Shown here one piece after another: positions 26,637 to 34,793 of a stretch of DNA of 64,000 nt. The DNA is from JACKJP01 sp050249695. Its GTDB lineage: Bacteria; Pseudomonadota; Alphaproteobacteria; Rhizobiales; Tepidamorphaceae. The translations under genes were made by a program, and so were the position numbers. Every line of letters starts with the position of its first letter. Positions within the stretch are counted from its first letter, which is position 1. The notes beneath the pieces are model-generated. The model had not been told where the DNA came from, did not search any database, and worked only from the letters and a program-made list of their open reading frames with translations. Where the stretch lies: assembly GCA_050249695.1 (NCBI GenBank), contig JBFWQA010000003.1, forward strand, positions 62,001 to 126,000, read 5' to 3'.

Positions 26637-29102
26637 ATGGACCACCTTGGCGACGACCACCCGCACGCGCGGCTCGCAGCGATACCCGCATCGGAGCTCA
26701 GGCGAGCGACTGATCCGGCGACATTTGGTTTCGCGTCCACCGAGGACGTTCAACCCGTGTTCGGGCTCATCGGGCAGGACAGAGCGCTCACCGCCCTTCA
26801 ATTCGGAACCGAGATTGCGCAGCCGTCCTTCGACATGTTCGTTCTTGGCCCGCCCGGAGCGGGCAAGACCGCTGCGGTCAAAGCCTTCCTTGAAGAGAAA
26901 GCGGCGAATGAGCGCGGCCCCGACGACTGGGTCTATGTCTATAATTTTGAAACGCCGCACAAACCACGAGCGCTTCGCCTGCCGGGCGGCCGGGCACAGC
27001 AACTGTCGAAATCGATGATCGAAGTGATCGATGAGATCCGCTCGGCGATGCCCGCGATCTTCGAAGGCGAGGAGTATCAGGGCCGCAGACACTCAATTGA
27101 AGAGGCAACGAGAGGCGCACAGGCCGAAGCGTTGGATGCACTCAATGCAAAGGCCCAGCAAGAGAACATAAGACTTCTCCAGACACCTTTCGGTTTTGCG
27201 CTTGCACCACTGCGGGACGGCAAGATCGTCGAGCCGGACGTCTTCAACAACTTGCCCGCTCCGGAACGCGAAAATATCCAGAAGAAGATCGAAAAATTTC
27301 AGGAACAGCTGACAACAATACTGAAGCGGTTTCCGCAAACCGAAAAGGAACGTCGTCGCCGCATTCGCGAGTTGGAGAGCGAGCTTGCCGAAGTTGTCGT
27401 CAACGCTGCACTGGACGATGTGGAGGCCGACTTCTCGGATGTTCCCGATGTCATGGGCCATTTGCAGATGGTCAAGACCGACCTCATCGCAAATGCGAGC
27501 CTGTTCCGGGACGGAGAAAGCGAGCGCGGCGAGGAAGAACACGCGCCGGTTCTCGACACGAGCAAGGACACTCGCTTCCGGCGATACATGATCAACGTCA
27601 TGATCGGCGAGACCGAAAATAAGAGCGCGCCGGTTCTAAGGGAAGACAACCCAACCGTCGGCAATCTGATCGGTCGGATCGAGCACATCGCTCAGATGGG
27701 CGCGCTGCTCACCGACTTCATGCTCATCAAGCCAGGCGTACTGCACCGGGCAAACGGCGGATATCTCCTGCTCGATGCGCGGAAAGTGCTCATGCAGCCT
27801 TTTGCCTGGGAGGCCCTCAAGCGAGCATTGAAAGCGCGCGAGATCACGATCGAGTCTCCCGCGGAGCAGTACAGTCTGATTTCGACAGTGTCTCTCGAAC
27901 CCGACAGAATTCCCTTGCAGGTGAAGGTGGTGCTGTTTGGCGACCGCGAAATATACTATCTGCTCAACGCCTTTGACCCTGATTTCGCGGGACTTTTCAA
28001 GGTAGCGGTCGACTTCGATGAAGTGATCGACCGGACGCCGGAAAATGCCCAACTCTACGCAAGGCTGGCCGCCTCAATCGTCGAACGTTGCGAACTGAGG
28101 CACGTCGATCCGAGCGGTGTGGCTCGCCTTGTGGATGAATGCGTTCGCCTCGCCGAAGACACGAAGAAACTGACACTTCGGACCGAGATCATCGGAGATA
28201 TCCTGCGTGAGGCAGACTACTGGGCCGGCAAGGAGAGCGCCACGCTCATAGCTGCCCCCCATGTTGCACGGGCCGTGAAAGAGCGCATATTTCGGCTGGA
28301 CCGGATACGCGAGCGGGTTCAGGAGGCAATTACCCGCGACATCATGCAGATCGATACTGATGGTGAGAAGATCGGACAGGTGAACGGGCTGAGCGTGCTG
28401 GGGATCGGCGACTACGCTTTCGGCCGTCCCAGCCGCATCACCGCCACGGTGCGCATGGGTTCCGGAAAGGTCGTGGACATAGAACGGGAAGTCGAGTTGG
28501 GAGGCCCCACACACTCCAAGGGCATGATGATCCTTCGCGGCTTCCTCGAAGGACGCTATGCGCATGATGTGCCCCTGTCGCTTTCTGCCAACCTCGTTTT
28601 CGAACAGTCCTACGGCATGGTCGATGGCGACAGTGCTTCGTCGGCGGAACTTTATGCGCTCCTCTCGGCAATCGCAGGTGTGCCGCTCAGGCAATCCATC
28701 GCCGTCACGGGATCGGTCGACCAGCATGGCCGGGTTCAGGCGATCGGCGGCGTGAATGAAAAGATCGAAGGCTTTTTCGACATCTGCGCCGAACGAGGGC
28801 TGACAGGCAGGCAGGGAGTGATGATCCCCAAGTCGAACATCGACCATCTGATGCTGCGCGAAGATGTCGTTGATGCAGCGACACAGGGGAAGTTCAACGT
28901 CTATGCCGTGGCAACGGTCGAGGAAGGCATAGAGCTGCTTTCGGGATTGTCCGCTGGCAGGAGGGAGGGCGGCGGGCTGTTCTCCGAGGGGAGCTTCAAT
29001 CGGCTGGTGGAGGATCGACTGATAGCGTTCGCCCATGCGCGACAGCAGTTTGGCCTCAGCGGCTCGGCCGCGGTCACTGGCCGGCGCGGAGACGCCGATT
29101 GA
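26637..29102 (+). CDS. Lon-like ATP-dependent protease (AAA_32 plus S16 protease domain)
   Basis: The 821-residue protein has Walker A GPPGAGKT (71-78), a long helical insertion at about 150-290 rich in Glu and Lys, and a C-terminal S16 protease domain. The catalytic serine is S666 in GDSASSAE and the lysine is K709 in GGVNEK, the classical Ser-Lys dyad of Lon. The N-terminal substrate-binding domain of LonA is absent, and the overall plan resembles the bacterial LonB/LonC-like family (PF13654 with Lon_C). It should degrade or remodel proteins in the cytoplasm with ATP. Its stop overlaps the next start, so the downstream unknown protein is probably made with it. Confidence 0.92.
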   Translation: MDHLGDDHPHARLAAIPASELRRATDPATFGFASTEDVQPVFGLIGQDRALTALQFGTEIAQPSFDMFVLGPPGAGKTAAVKAFLEEKAANERGPDDWVYVYNFETPHKPRALRLPGGRAQQLSKSMIEVIDEIRSAMPAIFEGEEYQGRRHSIEEATRGAQAEALDALNAKAQQENIRLLQTPFGFALAPLRDGKIVEPDVFNNLPAPERENIQKKIEKFQEQLTTILKRFPQTEKERRRRIRELESELAEVVVNAALDDVEADFSDVPDVMGHLQMVKTDLIANASLFRDGESERGEEEHAPVLDTSKDTRFRRYMINVMIGETENKSAPVLREDNPTVGNLIGRIEHIAQMGALLTDFMLIKPGVLHRANGGYLLLDARKVLMQPFAWEALKRALKAREITIESPAEQYSLISTVSLEPDRIPLQVKVVLFGDREIYYLLNAFDPDFAGLFKVAVDFDEVIDRTPENAQLYARLAASIVERCELRHVDPSGVARLVDECVRLAEDTKKLTLRTEIIGDILREADYWAGKESATLIAAPHVARAVKERIFRLDRIRERVQEAITRDIMQIDTDGEKIGQVNGLSVLGIGDYAFGRPSRITATVRMGSGKVVDIEREVELGGPTHSKGMMILRGFLEGRYAHDVPLSLSANLVFEQSYGMVDGDSASSAELYALLSAIAGVPLRQSIAVTGSVDQHGRVQAIGGVNEKIEGFFDICAERGLTGRQGVMIPKSNIDHLMLREDVVDAATQGKFNVYAVATVEEGIELLSGLSAGRREGGGLFSEGSFNRLVEDRLIAFAHARQQFGLSGSAAVTGRRGDAD

Positions 29103-30016
29103 TGACGTCGGCACGAGCAGAGCGGGATATCCGTGGTCAGGTGGTCCTGCGAATGTGCGGCGGGACGATCAACGATGTCGTTCTTGAAGCGGCGGCGCGA
29201 ATTGCGAGCGCCTTCAAGGGCGAGATACACGGCGTCTTTGAGGAAGATCGCGATCTCCTGGCGCTGGCGCAACTTCCGGACGCCCGCGAAGTCTTTCGCA
29301 GCGGACGCACACGCACGCTTTCGATCGATCTTGTGCGCAACGAGATGCGCCTGGCCTCGCTCATGATGAGCCGTCGGATAGAGTTGGTCGCCCGCAGCCA
29401 CGAAGTTCCTGTCCTGTTTCGATCCCCGGAAGCAGCGGGAGAAACGCGGGAAGAAGCGGAAGAATCCGGAATCCTCGCACTGGCAGAGCCGTTGACGCTC
29501 ATGGCCTCGGCGAACCTGCTTGCCGCCTTCGCGAAGGCCGAACATATGGCGGGGCTGCTCGTCGCGGGCCGCAACGCCCGATACGCACTTGGCAAGTTGC
29601 TCCTCGTTCTCGACCGCGAATCCGACGGGCAGGAGATCATGGACACGGCCCACCGCCTCAGCGGGACGGCCGGCGAAATAACCTTGCTCCTGACCGGGTT
29701 CGACGAATTCGGATTTGCCGAGATGAAGCACCGGCTCGAGACACTCACGATGTTGAAGAACGGCCGTATTCTGCGCGGCCATGATCTGTCCCCTCAAACG
29801 CTCGCGGCGCTGGCCAGCCGGACGAAAGCGGGTATGGTCGTCGCCCGGATCGGGGGTCCGATCGCAACCGATGCCAAGGACACAGCTCGATACGCCGAAC
29901 GTCTTCCCTGCCCGCTATTACTCCTCCGCCGAGAGCAGATCCTGACACTCACGAGCGCCGAGAGAGATTCAGCGCCGATTGATCAGCATCAAAGACCTCC
30001 CTCTCAGCAACCGTAG
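29102..30016 (+). CDS. Unknown protein coupled to the Lon-like protease
   Basis: The ATG at 29102 overlaps the protease stop (TGATG); a TTG at 29099 is the alternative. The 304-residue product has no signal peptide. Alternating strands and helices (GQVVLRMCGGTINDVVLEAA at the start, KLLLVLDRESDGQEI and PLLLLR later) suggest two nucleotide-binding-like alpha/beta halves, somewhat like universal stress proteins, but no ATP-binding GxxG motif is seen. Translational coupling suggests an adaptor or regulator of the protease. The name of the family was not recognised. Confidence 0.8.
   Translation: MTSARAERDIRGQVVLRMCGGTINDVVLEAAARIASAFKGEIHGVFEEDRDLLALAQLPDAREVFRSGRTRTLSIDLVRNEMRLASLMMSRRIELVARSHEVPVLFRSPEAAGETREEAEESGILALAEPLTLMASANLLAAFAKAEHMAGLLVAGRNARYALGKLLLVLDRESDGQEIMDTAHRLSGTAGEITLLLTGFDEFGFAEMKHRLETLTMLKNGRILRGHDLSPQTLAALASRTKAGMVVARIGGPIATDAKDTARYAERLPCPLLLLRREQILTLTSAERDSAPIDQHQRPPSQQP
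29979..29992. promoter_or_regulatory. FNR/FixK-type box upstream of the thiolase gene
   Basis: TTGATCAGCATCAA is a perfect match to TTGAT-N4-ATCAA. It lies in the last codons of the preceding gene, with its centre 145 bases upstream of the thiolase start. The same box type precedes arcD. Confidence 0.5.
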
Positions 30017-30033
30017 TTTGACAGGACGCGAGA

Positions 30034-30073
30034 GGCTGCATGTGCAGCCAACCTGTTTGTACGGGTCGTACAA
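30034..30073. promoter_or_regulatory. Hairpin and palindromic site before the thiolase gene
   Basis: GGCTGC-ATGT-GCAGCC (30034-30049) can form a tight hairpin and may end transcription from the lon pair, although no T-run follows. TTGTACGGGTCGTACAA (30057-30073) is a perfect inverted repeat with a three-base centre, 58 bases before the thiolase ATG, suitable for a dimeric repressor. Confidence 0.45.
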
Positions 30074-30130
30074 TTGCGTGAAGCGCCACCCGATGCAGGT
30101 CAGAGTCTTGCGTTGCCCGGGAGGCAAATC

Positions 30131-31411
30131 ATGAGAAATCAGCTACGCGAGAAAGTCGCGATCACTGGCGTCGGCTGCTCAAGGTTCGGTGATCTCCTTG
30201 AGACGCCGGAACTCAAGGGTTTGAGCATCCAAGAGCTGACCGCTGCCGCCGTTAAGGAAGCACTGAGCGATGCCGGTATAACCGGCCAAGACGTGGATGC
30301 CGTCTTTGCCGGCAATGCGATGGTGCACAGTTCGCAGGTGCCGGGCACCTATTCCCAACTTTCAAAATGGACTGGCACCCAGTTCAAGGCCGGCGTCCAT
30401 TTCGAAGCGCAATGCTCCACAACCAATGTGGGCGCCTCACTTGCGGCCACGGCCATAGCTGCCGGCGTCTACGACACCGTCCTGGTTTACGGCCTCGAAA
30501 CCACCCGCACCAAAGTGAAGGGATTCAGTCCGTATGAACGGGAACCGATATCCCACCAGCAAACCTGGCTATGGACGGATATGGCGGTCAACCAGGCCTA
30601 CGGCGTTCCCCAAGGCTACGATATTTTTTCCACCTATAACGGCCTTGTTGGCCTCGGTTACTGCCGCAAATACGGCATGTCCATCGAGGACTATGATCGC
30701 TCGATGTTTGATCTGTGCCGGACGCGCCGGCTGCACGGTTCGATGAATCCCAAGGCCAATATCCAGACAACTCTGGAGCAGGCTGCAAAGGACAAGGGGT
30801 TCTCCGACCCATACGACTATTGGCGGTCAAATGAGCACAACCCCTTTGTCGCCTGGCCGTCGCGCCTGCTCAGTCTCGTCACCACCGCCGACGGCGCATC
30901 CGCAATGGTTCTGACCCGGGCCGACATCGCGAAAAAGGGCAAGTCGCAGCCTGTCGAATTCAAAGGGTTCGGAATCAATTACAGCGACCTTCCCTGGTAT
31001 GGTGAAGATCCAACTTTTTGGGAATTCGACAAGCGGGCGACGGATGCGGCCTTCGAGATGGCGAAAATCAAACCCGCTGACATTGAATACCTCCACACGC
31101 ATGACTGCTCGCACATTTCGGGAATCTGCACGGCGGAGACGATCGGCTATTTGCAAGCCGGCAAAGGTCTAAAGGCGGCCCGGGACGGCCGGTTGCGGTT
31201 TGACGGTGACCGGCCGATGTCAACCCATGGGGGTCGCCATGCGTTCGGGCATGCATGGGGCGCGAGCGCCGGCACCGATACCTATGAAGCTGTGCTGCAG
31301 ATGCGCGGCGCCGCGGGTGCCAGACAAATTCGCAAGGCACCGGAGATCTCGGTGATCCACACGCACGGCTACGCCATGATCGGCACCGTAATTGTTCTCG
31401 GAGGGATGTGA
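30131..31411 (+). CDS. Thiolase-fold protein (SCP-x/Ltp2-like)
   Basis: The 426-residue protein starts at ATG 30131 after GGGAGG. It has a thiolase nucleophile-type cysteine in EAQCSTTNVGASLA and late histidine motifs HTHDCSHISGICTAE and STHGGRHAFGHAWG. The C-terminal CxG of biosynthetic thiolases is replaced by HGYAMIG, as in SCP2-type proteins. These often work only with a DUF35 partner, and the next gene is one. Possible reactions are thiolytic or retro-aldol cleavage, or acyl transfer on a CoA ester. Oddly placed among stress genes; an FNR/FixK-like box and a palindrome lie upstream. Confidence 0.88.
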   Translation: MRNQLREKVAITGVGCSRFGDLLETPELKGLSIQELTAAAVKEALSDAGITGQDVDAVFAGNAMVHSSQVPGTYSQLSKWTGTQFKAGVHFEAQCSTTNVGASLAATAIAAGVYDTVLVYGLETTRTKVKGFSPYEREPISHQQTWLWTDMAVNQAYGVPQGYDIFSTYNGLVGLGYCRKYGMSIEDYDRSMFDLCRTRRLHGSMNPKANIQTTLEQAAKDKGFSDPYDYWRSNEHNPFVAWPSRLLSLVTTADGASAMVLTRADIAKKGKSQPVEFKGFGINYSDLPWYGEDPTFWEFDKRATDAAFEMAKIKPADIEYLHTHDCSHISGICTAETIGYLQAGKGLKAARDGRLRFDGDRPMSTHGGRHAFGHAWGASAGTDTYEAVLQMRGAAGARQIRKAPEISVIHTHGYAMIGTVIVLGGM

Positions 31412-31412
31412 G

Positions 31413-31835
31413 ATGCAAGCTCGGATCGAACAGCGAAACGCCATTCGCACCTATTACGATGGCCTGAATCAGGGCGTGTTCAGCGCGATCAAATGCCGCG
31501 ATTGCGGTGACTTCACCTTTCCGCCAACCGGCTGTTGCGAGCATTGCGGGAGTTGGAACGTGGACCTGACCGAGGTGAGCGGAGAAGCCACCCTTCTGTT
31601 TGCCACGCATAACATCACCCCGGCCTGCCATCCTCGCTTCGAAAAAATCGCACCCTATGTCTACGGCCACCTCAAATTGAAGGAAGGTCCGATCGTGCAG
31701 GCGATCATTCTCGGTGTCGATGCGACGCCGGACGCATTGAAATCGCTCTTCGAGAGAGGCCCGCTGAAAGCCCGGGCAGAGACGCTGAAGATGGACGATC
31801 TGCCGGTGATCGCCTTTCGCATCGTTGACGCGTGA
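31413..31835 (+). CDS. DUF35 zinc-ribbon/OB-fold partner of the thiolase
   Basis: The 140-residue protein has the rubredoxin-like zinc ribbon CRDCGDFTFPPTGCCEHCG (about 27-45), followed by an OB-fold with the family pattern ATLLFATHNITPACHPRF. Such proteins bind acyl-CoA and form complexes with thiolase-like enzymes, as in the Ltp2-ChsH2 aldolase. The ATG lies one base after the thiolase stop, so the two are co-translated. Confidence 0.9.
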   Translation: MQARIEQRNAIRTYYDGLNQGVFSAIKCRDCGDFTFPPTGCCEHCGSWNVDLTEVSGEATLLFATHNITPACHPRFEKIAPYVYGHLKLKEGPIVQAIILGVDATPDALKSLFERGPLKARAETLKMDDLPVIAFRIVDA

Positions 31836-31923
31836 GTCTTCGCGCGGCGGGGGCAGCGGCATCAATCGCTGCCCCTCATAGTCGCGCGCCCGCGCTCAGA
31901 GCGCGATCAATGGAGAGACTGAA

Positions 31924-32352
31924 ATGAACCCGACCGGATTTTCGACAATTGACCACTCTCCTGAAGTGGTCGCCAAGTGGCTTGACGAGATCGAACAGCA
32001 GCTTCACTGGAAGGATGCACAGAAAAACTATCATCTGCTACGCGCAACCCTTCACACGTTGCGCGACTGGCTCACGGTCGATGAAGCTGCCGATCTTGCG
32101 GCACAGCTCCCGGTACTCATCCGGGGCATCTACTATGAGGGCTGGGATCCGTCCGCCACACCGATGCGTCCCCGCACGCGCGAAGCATTTCTTAAGCGCT
32201 TGGTAGAACGATATGCCGCCGGAGCCTTTCCCGATCCGCTCACAGCGGCAGGCGCCGTCTTCGCGGTACTGAAGAAATACGTGTCCGAAGGAGAAATCCG
32301 TCAGGTTCGCTATTCGCTTCCGCGCGAATTGCAGGATTTGTGGCAGAAATAG
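31924..32352 (+). CDS. DUF2267 family protein
   Basis: The 142-residue protein matches DUF2267: two short helical repeats with DWLTVDEAADLAAQLPVLIRGIYYEGW in the first half and a second block ending in QDLWQK. Members are small cytoplasmic proteins of unknown function that often occur with stress genes. GGAGAGACTGAA precedes the ATG. The gene follows the thiolase pair by 88 bases and converges with the next membrane protein gene. Confidence 0.9.
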   Translation: MNPTGFSTIDHSPEVVAKWLDEIEQQLHWKDAQKNYHLLRATLHTLRDWLTVDEAADLAAQLPVLIRGIYYEGWDPSATPMRPRTREAFLKRLVERYAAGAFPDPLTAAGAVFAVLKKYVSEGEIRQVRYSLPRELQDLWQK

Positions 32353-32377
32353 TGCCTGCTCCAGAGACCGGCCTGCG

Positions 32378-32980
32378 CTACTGGTGCGACTTGCCCGCAT
32401 TCTCACGGAGCGCAACACGCAGTTCTTCCTGCCTCTTCGCAAAATCGTCAGCGTCGCCATAATCGACGAACAACGGATACCGGGAATGAATGCCTTCAAG
32501 CTTGCGCGCGTGCTTGATGGGGCACCAGTATTGCTCGGTGCGTGCGGCTATCTCGCGGACATAGCTGATCAGCCCGTTTGCATAGGAACAGTAAAGGCAG
32601 TTCAGTTTCTCGATGAGATTGAGATAGCCCAGACGGTGCCTGTCGTAAGCGAAATGATCGCGGCGCGATACTTTGGGGATACCGTATACCGGGAAACAAG
32701 CCGCCTGATAAATGGTGACGAACAGATCCAGCAGAAGGAGCGGAATGCCGACGGAATAAATGACCGGCGCCGTCAGCAATACCAGAGGTCGAGCAGTCCT
32801 GAGATAGGCCAGCAAGCTGGTTTTGAGCCGTTTGTGGCGGGAAAGCACATCCCGGGTGAATGTAATCCGGCCATGTTCCAGCGAAAAATGAACCGCGTCA
32901 CGCCGCTTGGCAAACTCGCGCTCGAGTTCCTCCTGCAGCTCGACGATCTGCGCGACGAGCGATGAAACCCGATTACTCAT
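32378..32980 (-). CDS. Conserved hypothetical membrane protein
   Basis: The 200-residue protein starts with a charged helix of about 45 residues, has two neighbouring hydrophobic segments at about 60-98 (LVLLTAPVIYSVGIPLLLLD and following) and a cytoplasmic-type C-terminal half. That half contains CLYCSYANG and a further cysteine in QYWCPIK, so metal or haem-independent thiol chemistry is possible. No named domain was recognised. It lies beside the phasin-like gene in the same orientation, with a 23-base gap. Confidence 0.75.
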   Translation of the reverse strand: MSNRVSSLVAQIVELQEELEREFAKRRDAVHFSLEHGRITFTRDVLSRHKRLKTSLLAYLRTARPLVLLTAPVIYSVGIPLLLLDLFVTIYQAACFPVYGIPKVSRRDHFAYDRHRLGYLNLIEKLNCLYCSYANGLISYVREIAARTEQYWCPIKHARKLEGIHSRYPLFVDYGDADDFAKRQEELRVALRENAGKSHQ

Positions 32981-33003
32981 TTCGACCCGTCACCGGTCAT
33001 TTG

Positions 33004-33393
33004 TCAGGCAGCCACGCTTGCAAGCGCGAAAGCTTCCTTGATTTCTTCCGAGCCGGCTTTCAAACGATTTCCGAGCTCGCGGAATTGGCGGGCATTGAGC
33101 AGCACCAGCCGGGCAGACTCGTCTGCATAGGCGATTTGCATGGCGCGAAGAAATTCAAGCCAGGCATCGAATGCTTCCCCCGCATCGTCGGCCTGTCGAA
33201 GGCCCTCGACAAGAGCATGATTTTCAGCAAGGCGCGATTTCAGGAAGTCGAGCCACTCGACGCCGGTGGCGAGCAATGCCGAAATCATCGCCCCCTGCAA
33301 CTGAAACGCCGAACCGGCGGTGGTCACTAGCGCTTCGGGTGCCAAGGGGTCGAGCACGGTTGATGTCGTCTGGTGATGCGCGCGCCGAACCAT
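33004..33393 (-). CDS. Phasin-like protein
   Basis: The start is set at ATG 33393, preceded by GGAGAT eight bases upstream; the frame extends to 33474 but would run through the palindromic FNR-like site. The 129-residue product is almost wholly helical (QLQGAMISALLATGVEWLDF, EAFDAWLEFLRAMQIAYADE). It resembles phasin-family proteins that coat polyhydroxyalkanoate granules. Granule genes are not nearby, so the assignment rests on composition and helix pattern only. Confidence 0.6.
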   Translation of the reverse strand: MVRRAHHQTTSTVLDPLAPEALVTTAGSAFQLQGAMISALLATGVEWLDFLKSRLAENHALVEGLRQADDAGEAFDAWLEFLRAMQIAYADESARLVLLNARQFRELGNRLKAGSEEIKEAFALASVAA

Positions 33394-33450
33394 CGGAATG
33401 ATCTCCAACTGATATCTGAATTCTTCTACGTGAACTTTGCGTCGCTGTTG

Positions 33451-33464
33451 TTGATGCAGCTCAA
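33451..33464. promoter_or_regulatory. FNR/FixK-like box shared by the phasin-like and stress protein genes
   Basis: TTGATGCAGCTCAA sits in a 20-base perfect inverted repeat TTGTTGA-N6-TCAACAA (33448-33467). Its centre is about 64 bases from the phasin-like start and 90 from the universal stress protein start, which are divergent. It keeps the TTGA-N6-TCAA core of FNR-type sites. Confidence 0.55.
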
Positions 33465-33546
33465 CAATGCGCATTCAGAAAGGTAGTATGAACAACACAA
33501 TTGGTTTTCTTCGATTTGGCCCTGGAACATATTGAGAGGATTGGCC

Positions 33547-34386
33547 ATGAGTACGCCAAGGACAATTTTTTCCATTTGCGATGTTGTTGACGATCCCAAA
33601 TCGGTGGAATACGCCGTCACTACGGCGGCAAAGGCCGGAGCGCATCTGGTTGTTGCTCTTATCGGTATCAGACCGATGCTGCCGGTCGACATCAATGGCA
33701 GTGCGCCCGTCGAGTGGTGGACCCAGGAAAACGAAAAGGTGATCGACCAGCTAGCGGCCGTGGGCAGAGAACTCGGCGAACGATTCTCCCGCGAGAACAT
33801 ATCCGGTGAGGTCGTGCCGCACCATGTCGGCGAGGAATCCGTCATGTCCGTGGCTGCAACCCATGCGCGGTATGCGGACATTTCCTTGGGCTTGCCAAAG
33901 ACATTGAGAGAAGGACGCATCTGGGGATCGGCAATGCCGGGCCTCCTGTTCCATAGCGGGCGTCCCATGCTGCTCCCCGCGGAAGGCAGGACGCCAAATC
34001 TAAGTCCGGAGCGGGTCCTGGTTGCGTGGAACGGCAGCAAGGAAGCGGCGGCGGCGGTCTACGCTTCGATCGATTTTCTCAAGAGCGCCCGGACCGTCCA
34101 TGTGACGATGGTTGATCCTGTCGCGGAGGAGGAACGGCTGGGCGAGGAGCCCGGTAATGACATTGGCGCCTATCTTGCCCGTCATGGCATCTCGATCGTC
34201 GTCGACAGACTTCCCTCCGAAGGGCGAGGCGTCGGACATACGATTCTGCGTCATGCCAATGATGTTGATGCGGACCTCATCGTTGCGGGTGCTTACGGCC
34301 ATTCCCGGTTGCGGGAGTTTGTTTTTGGCGGCGTTACCCTCTCTCTCATGGAGGCGGCTGATCGGCCGGTCTTGTTCGCGCATTGA
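33547..34386 (+). CDS. Universal stress protein (tandem UspA-type)
   Basis: The 279-residue protein starts at ATG 33547 after GAGAGG. The C-terminal half has the ATP-binding Usp signature GAYGHSRLREFVFGGVT (Gx2Gx9G pattern) and VLVAWNGSKEAAAAV. The N-terminal half has the alpha/beta fold without that motif. Universal stress proteins of this size are often induced by oxygen limitation in rhizobia and mycobacteria. The FNR-like palindrome 90 bases upstream supports this. Confidence 0.92.
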   Translation: MSTPRTIFSICDVVDDPKSVEYAVTTAAKAGAHLVVALIGIRPMLPVDINGSAPVEWWTQENEKVIDQLAAVGRELGERFSRENISGEVVPHHVGEESVMSVAATHARYADISLGLPKTLREGRIWGSAMPGLLFHSGRPMLLPAEGRTPNLSPERVLVAWNGSKEAAAAVYASIDFLKSARTVHVTMVDPVAEEERLGEEPGNDIGAYLARHGISIVVDRLPSEGRGVGHTILRHANDVDADLIVAGAYGHSRLREFVFGGVTLSLMEAADRPVLFAH

Positions 34387-34465
34387 CTGCGGGCCGCAAA
34401 AGAGAGCGGCCGGATGTTGGACCATTCTCTTGGCATTGCGAAACCACCCCGACGGGAGAAAGAGG

Positions 34466-34675
34466 ATGACAGCAAAGAACAAACAGCCGGGCGTGCGCGC
34501 GACAGCCGGGAAGCTACAGAACGCCCCACCTGCCAAGCGGACTGCTGCTGAACGGAAAAAGGCTCATGATGAAGAGTTGCTTGAGGAAGGTCTCGAAGAG
34601 ACTTTTCCCGCAAGCGATCCGGTCGCTATCCTTGAGCCGGTGCATCGCAGACGCAGAAAGCCAGGACGCGGCTGA
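34466..34675 (+). CDS. Small conserved hypothetical protein with ETFPASDP motif
   Basis: The 69-residue protein starts at ATG 34466 after GGGAGAAAGAGG. It is very basic at both ends. In the middle it has the acidic stretch DEELLEEGLEETFPASDPVA, which I recognise from short uncharacterised alphaproteobacterial proteins. There is no hydrophobic segment. It follows the universal stress gene by 79 bases and may be in the same transcript. Function unknown. Confidence 0.7.
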   Translation: MTAKNKQPGVRATAGKLQNAPPAKRTAAERKKAHDEELLEEGLEETFPASDPVAILEPVHRRRRKPGRG

Positions 34676-34793
34676 ACGGTCCCTGCCGCATCCCGGCGAG
34701 TTGCCTGTTCAGTACACCATGCCCGCTGCATCCAATCGCCCGCGACGCTCGAGAAAATGAGCCGTTGGACGGGTTTAAGGGAAGTCGCTTGCC

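Noticed and set aside
28074..29114. 346-codon minus-strand frame inside the Lon-like gene
   Set aside because: Overlaps the catalytic S16 domain on the plus strand; no protein-like motifs of its own.
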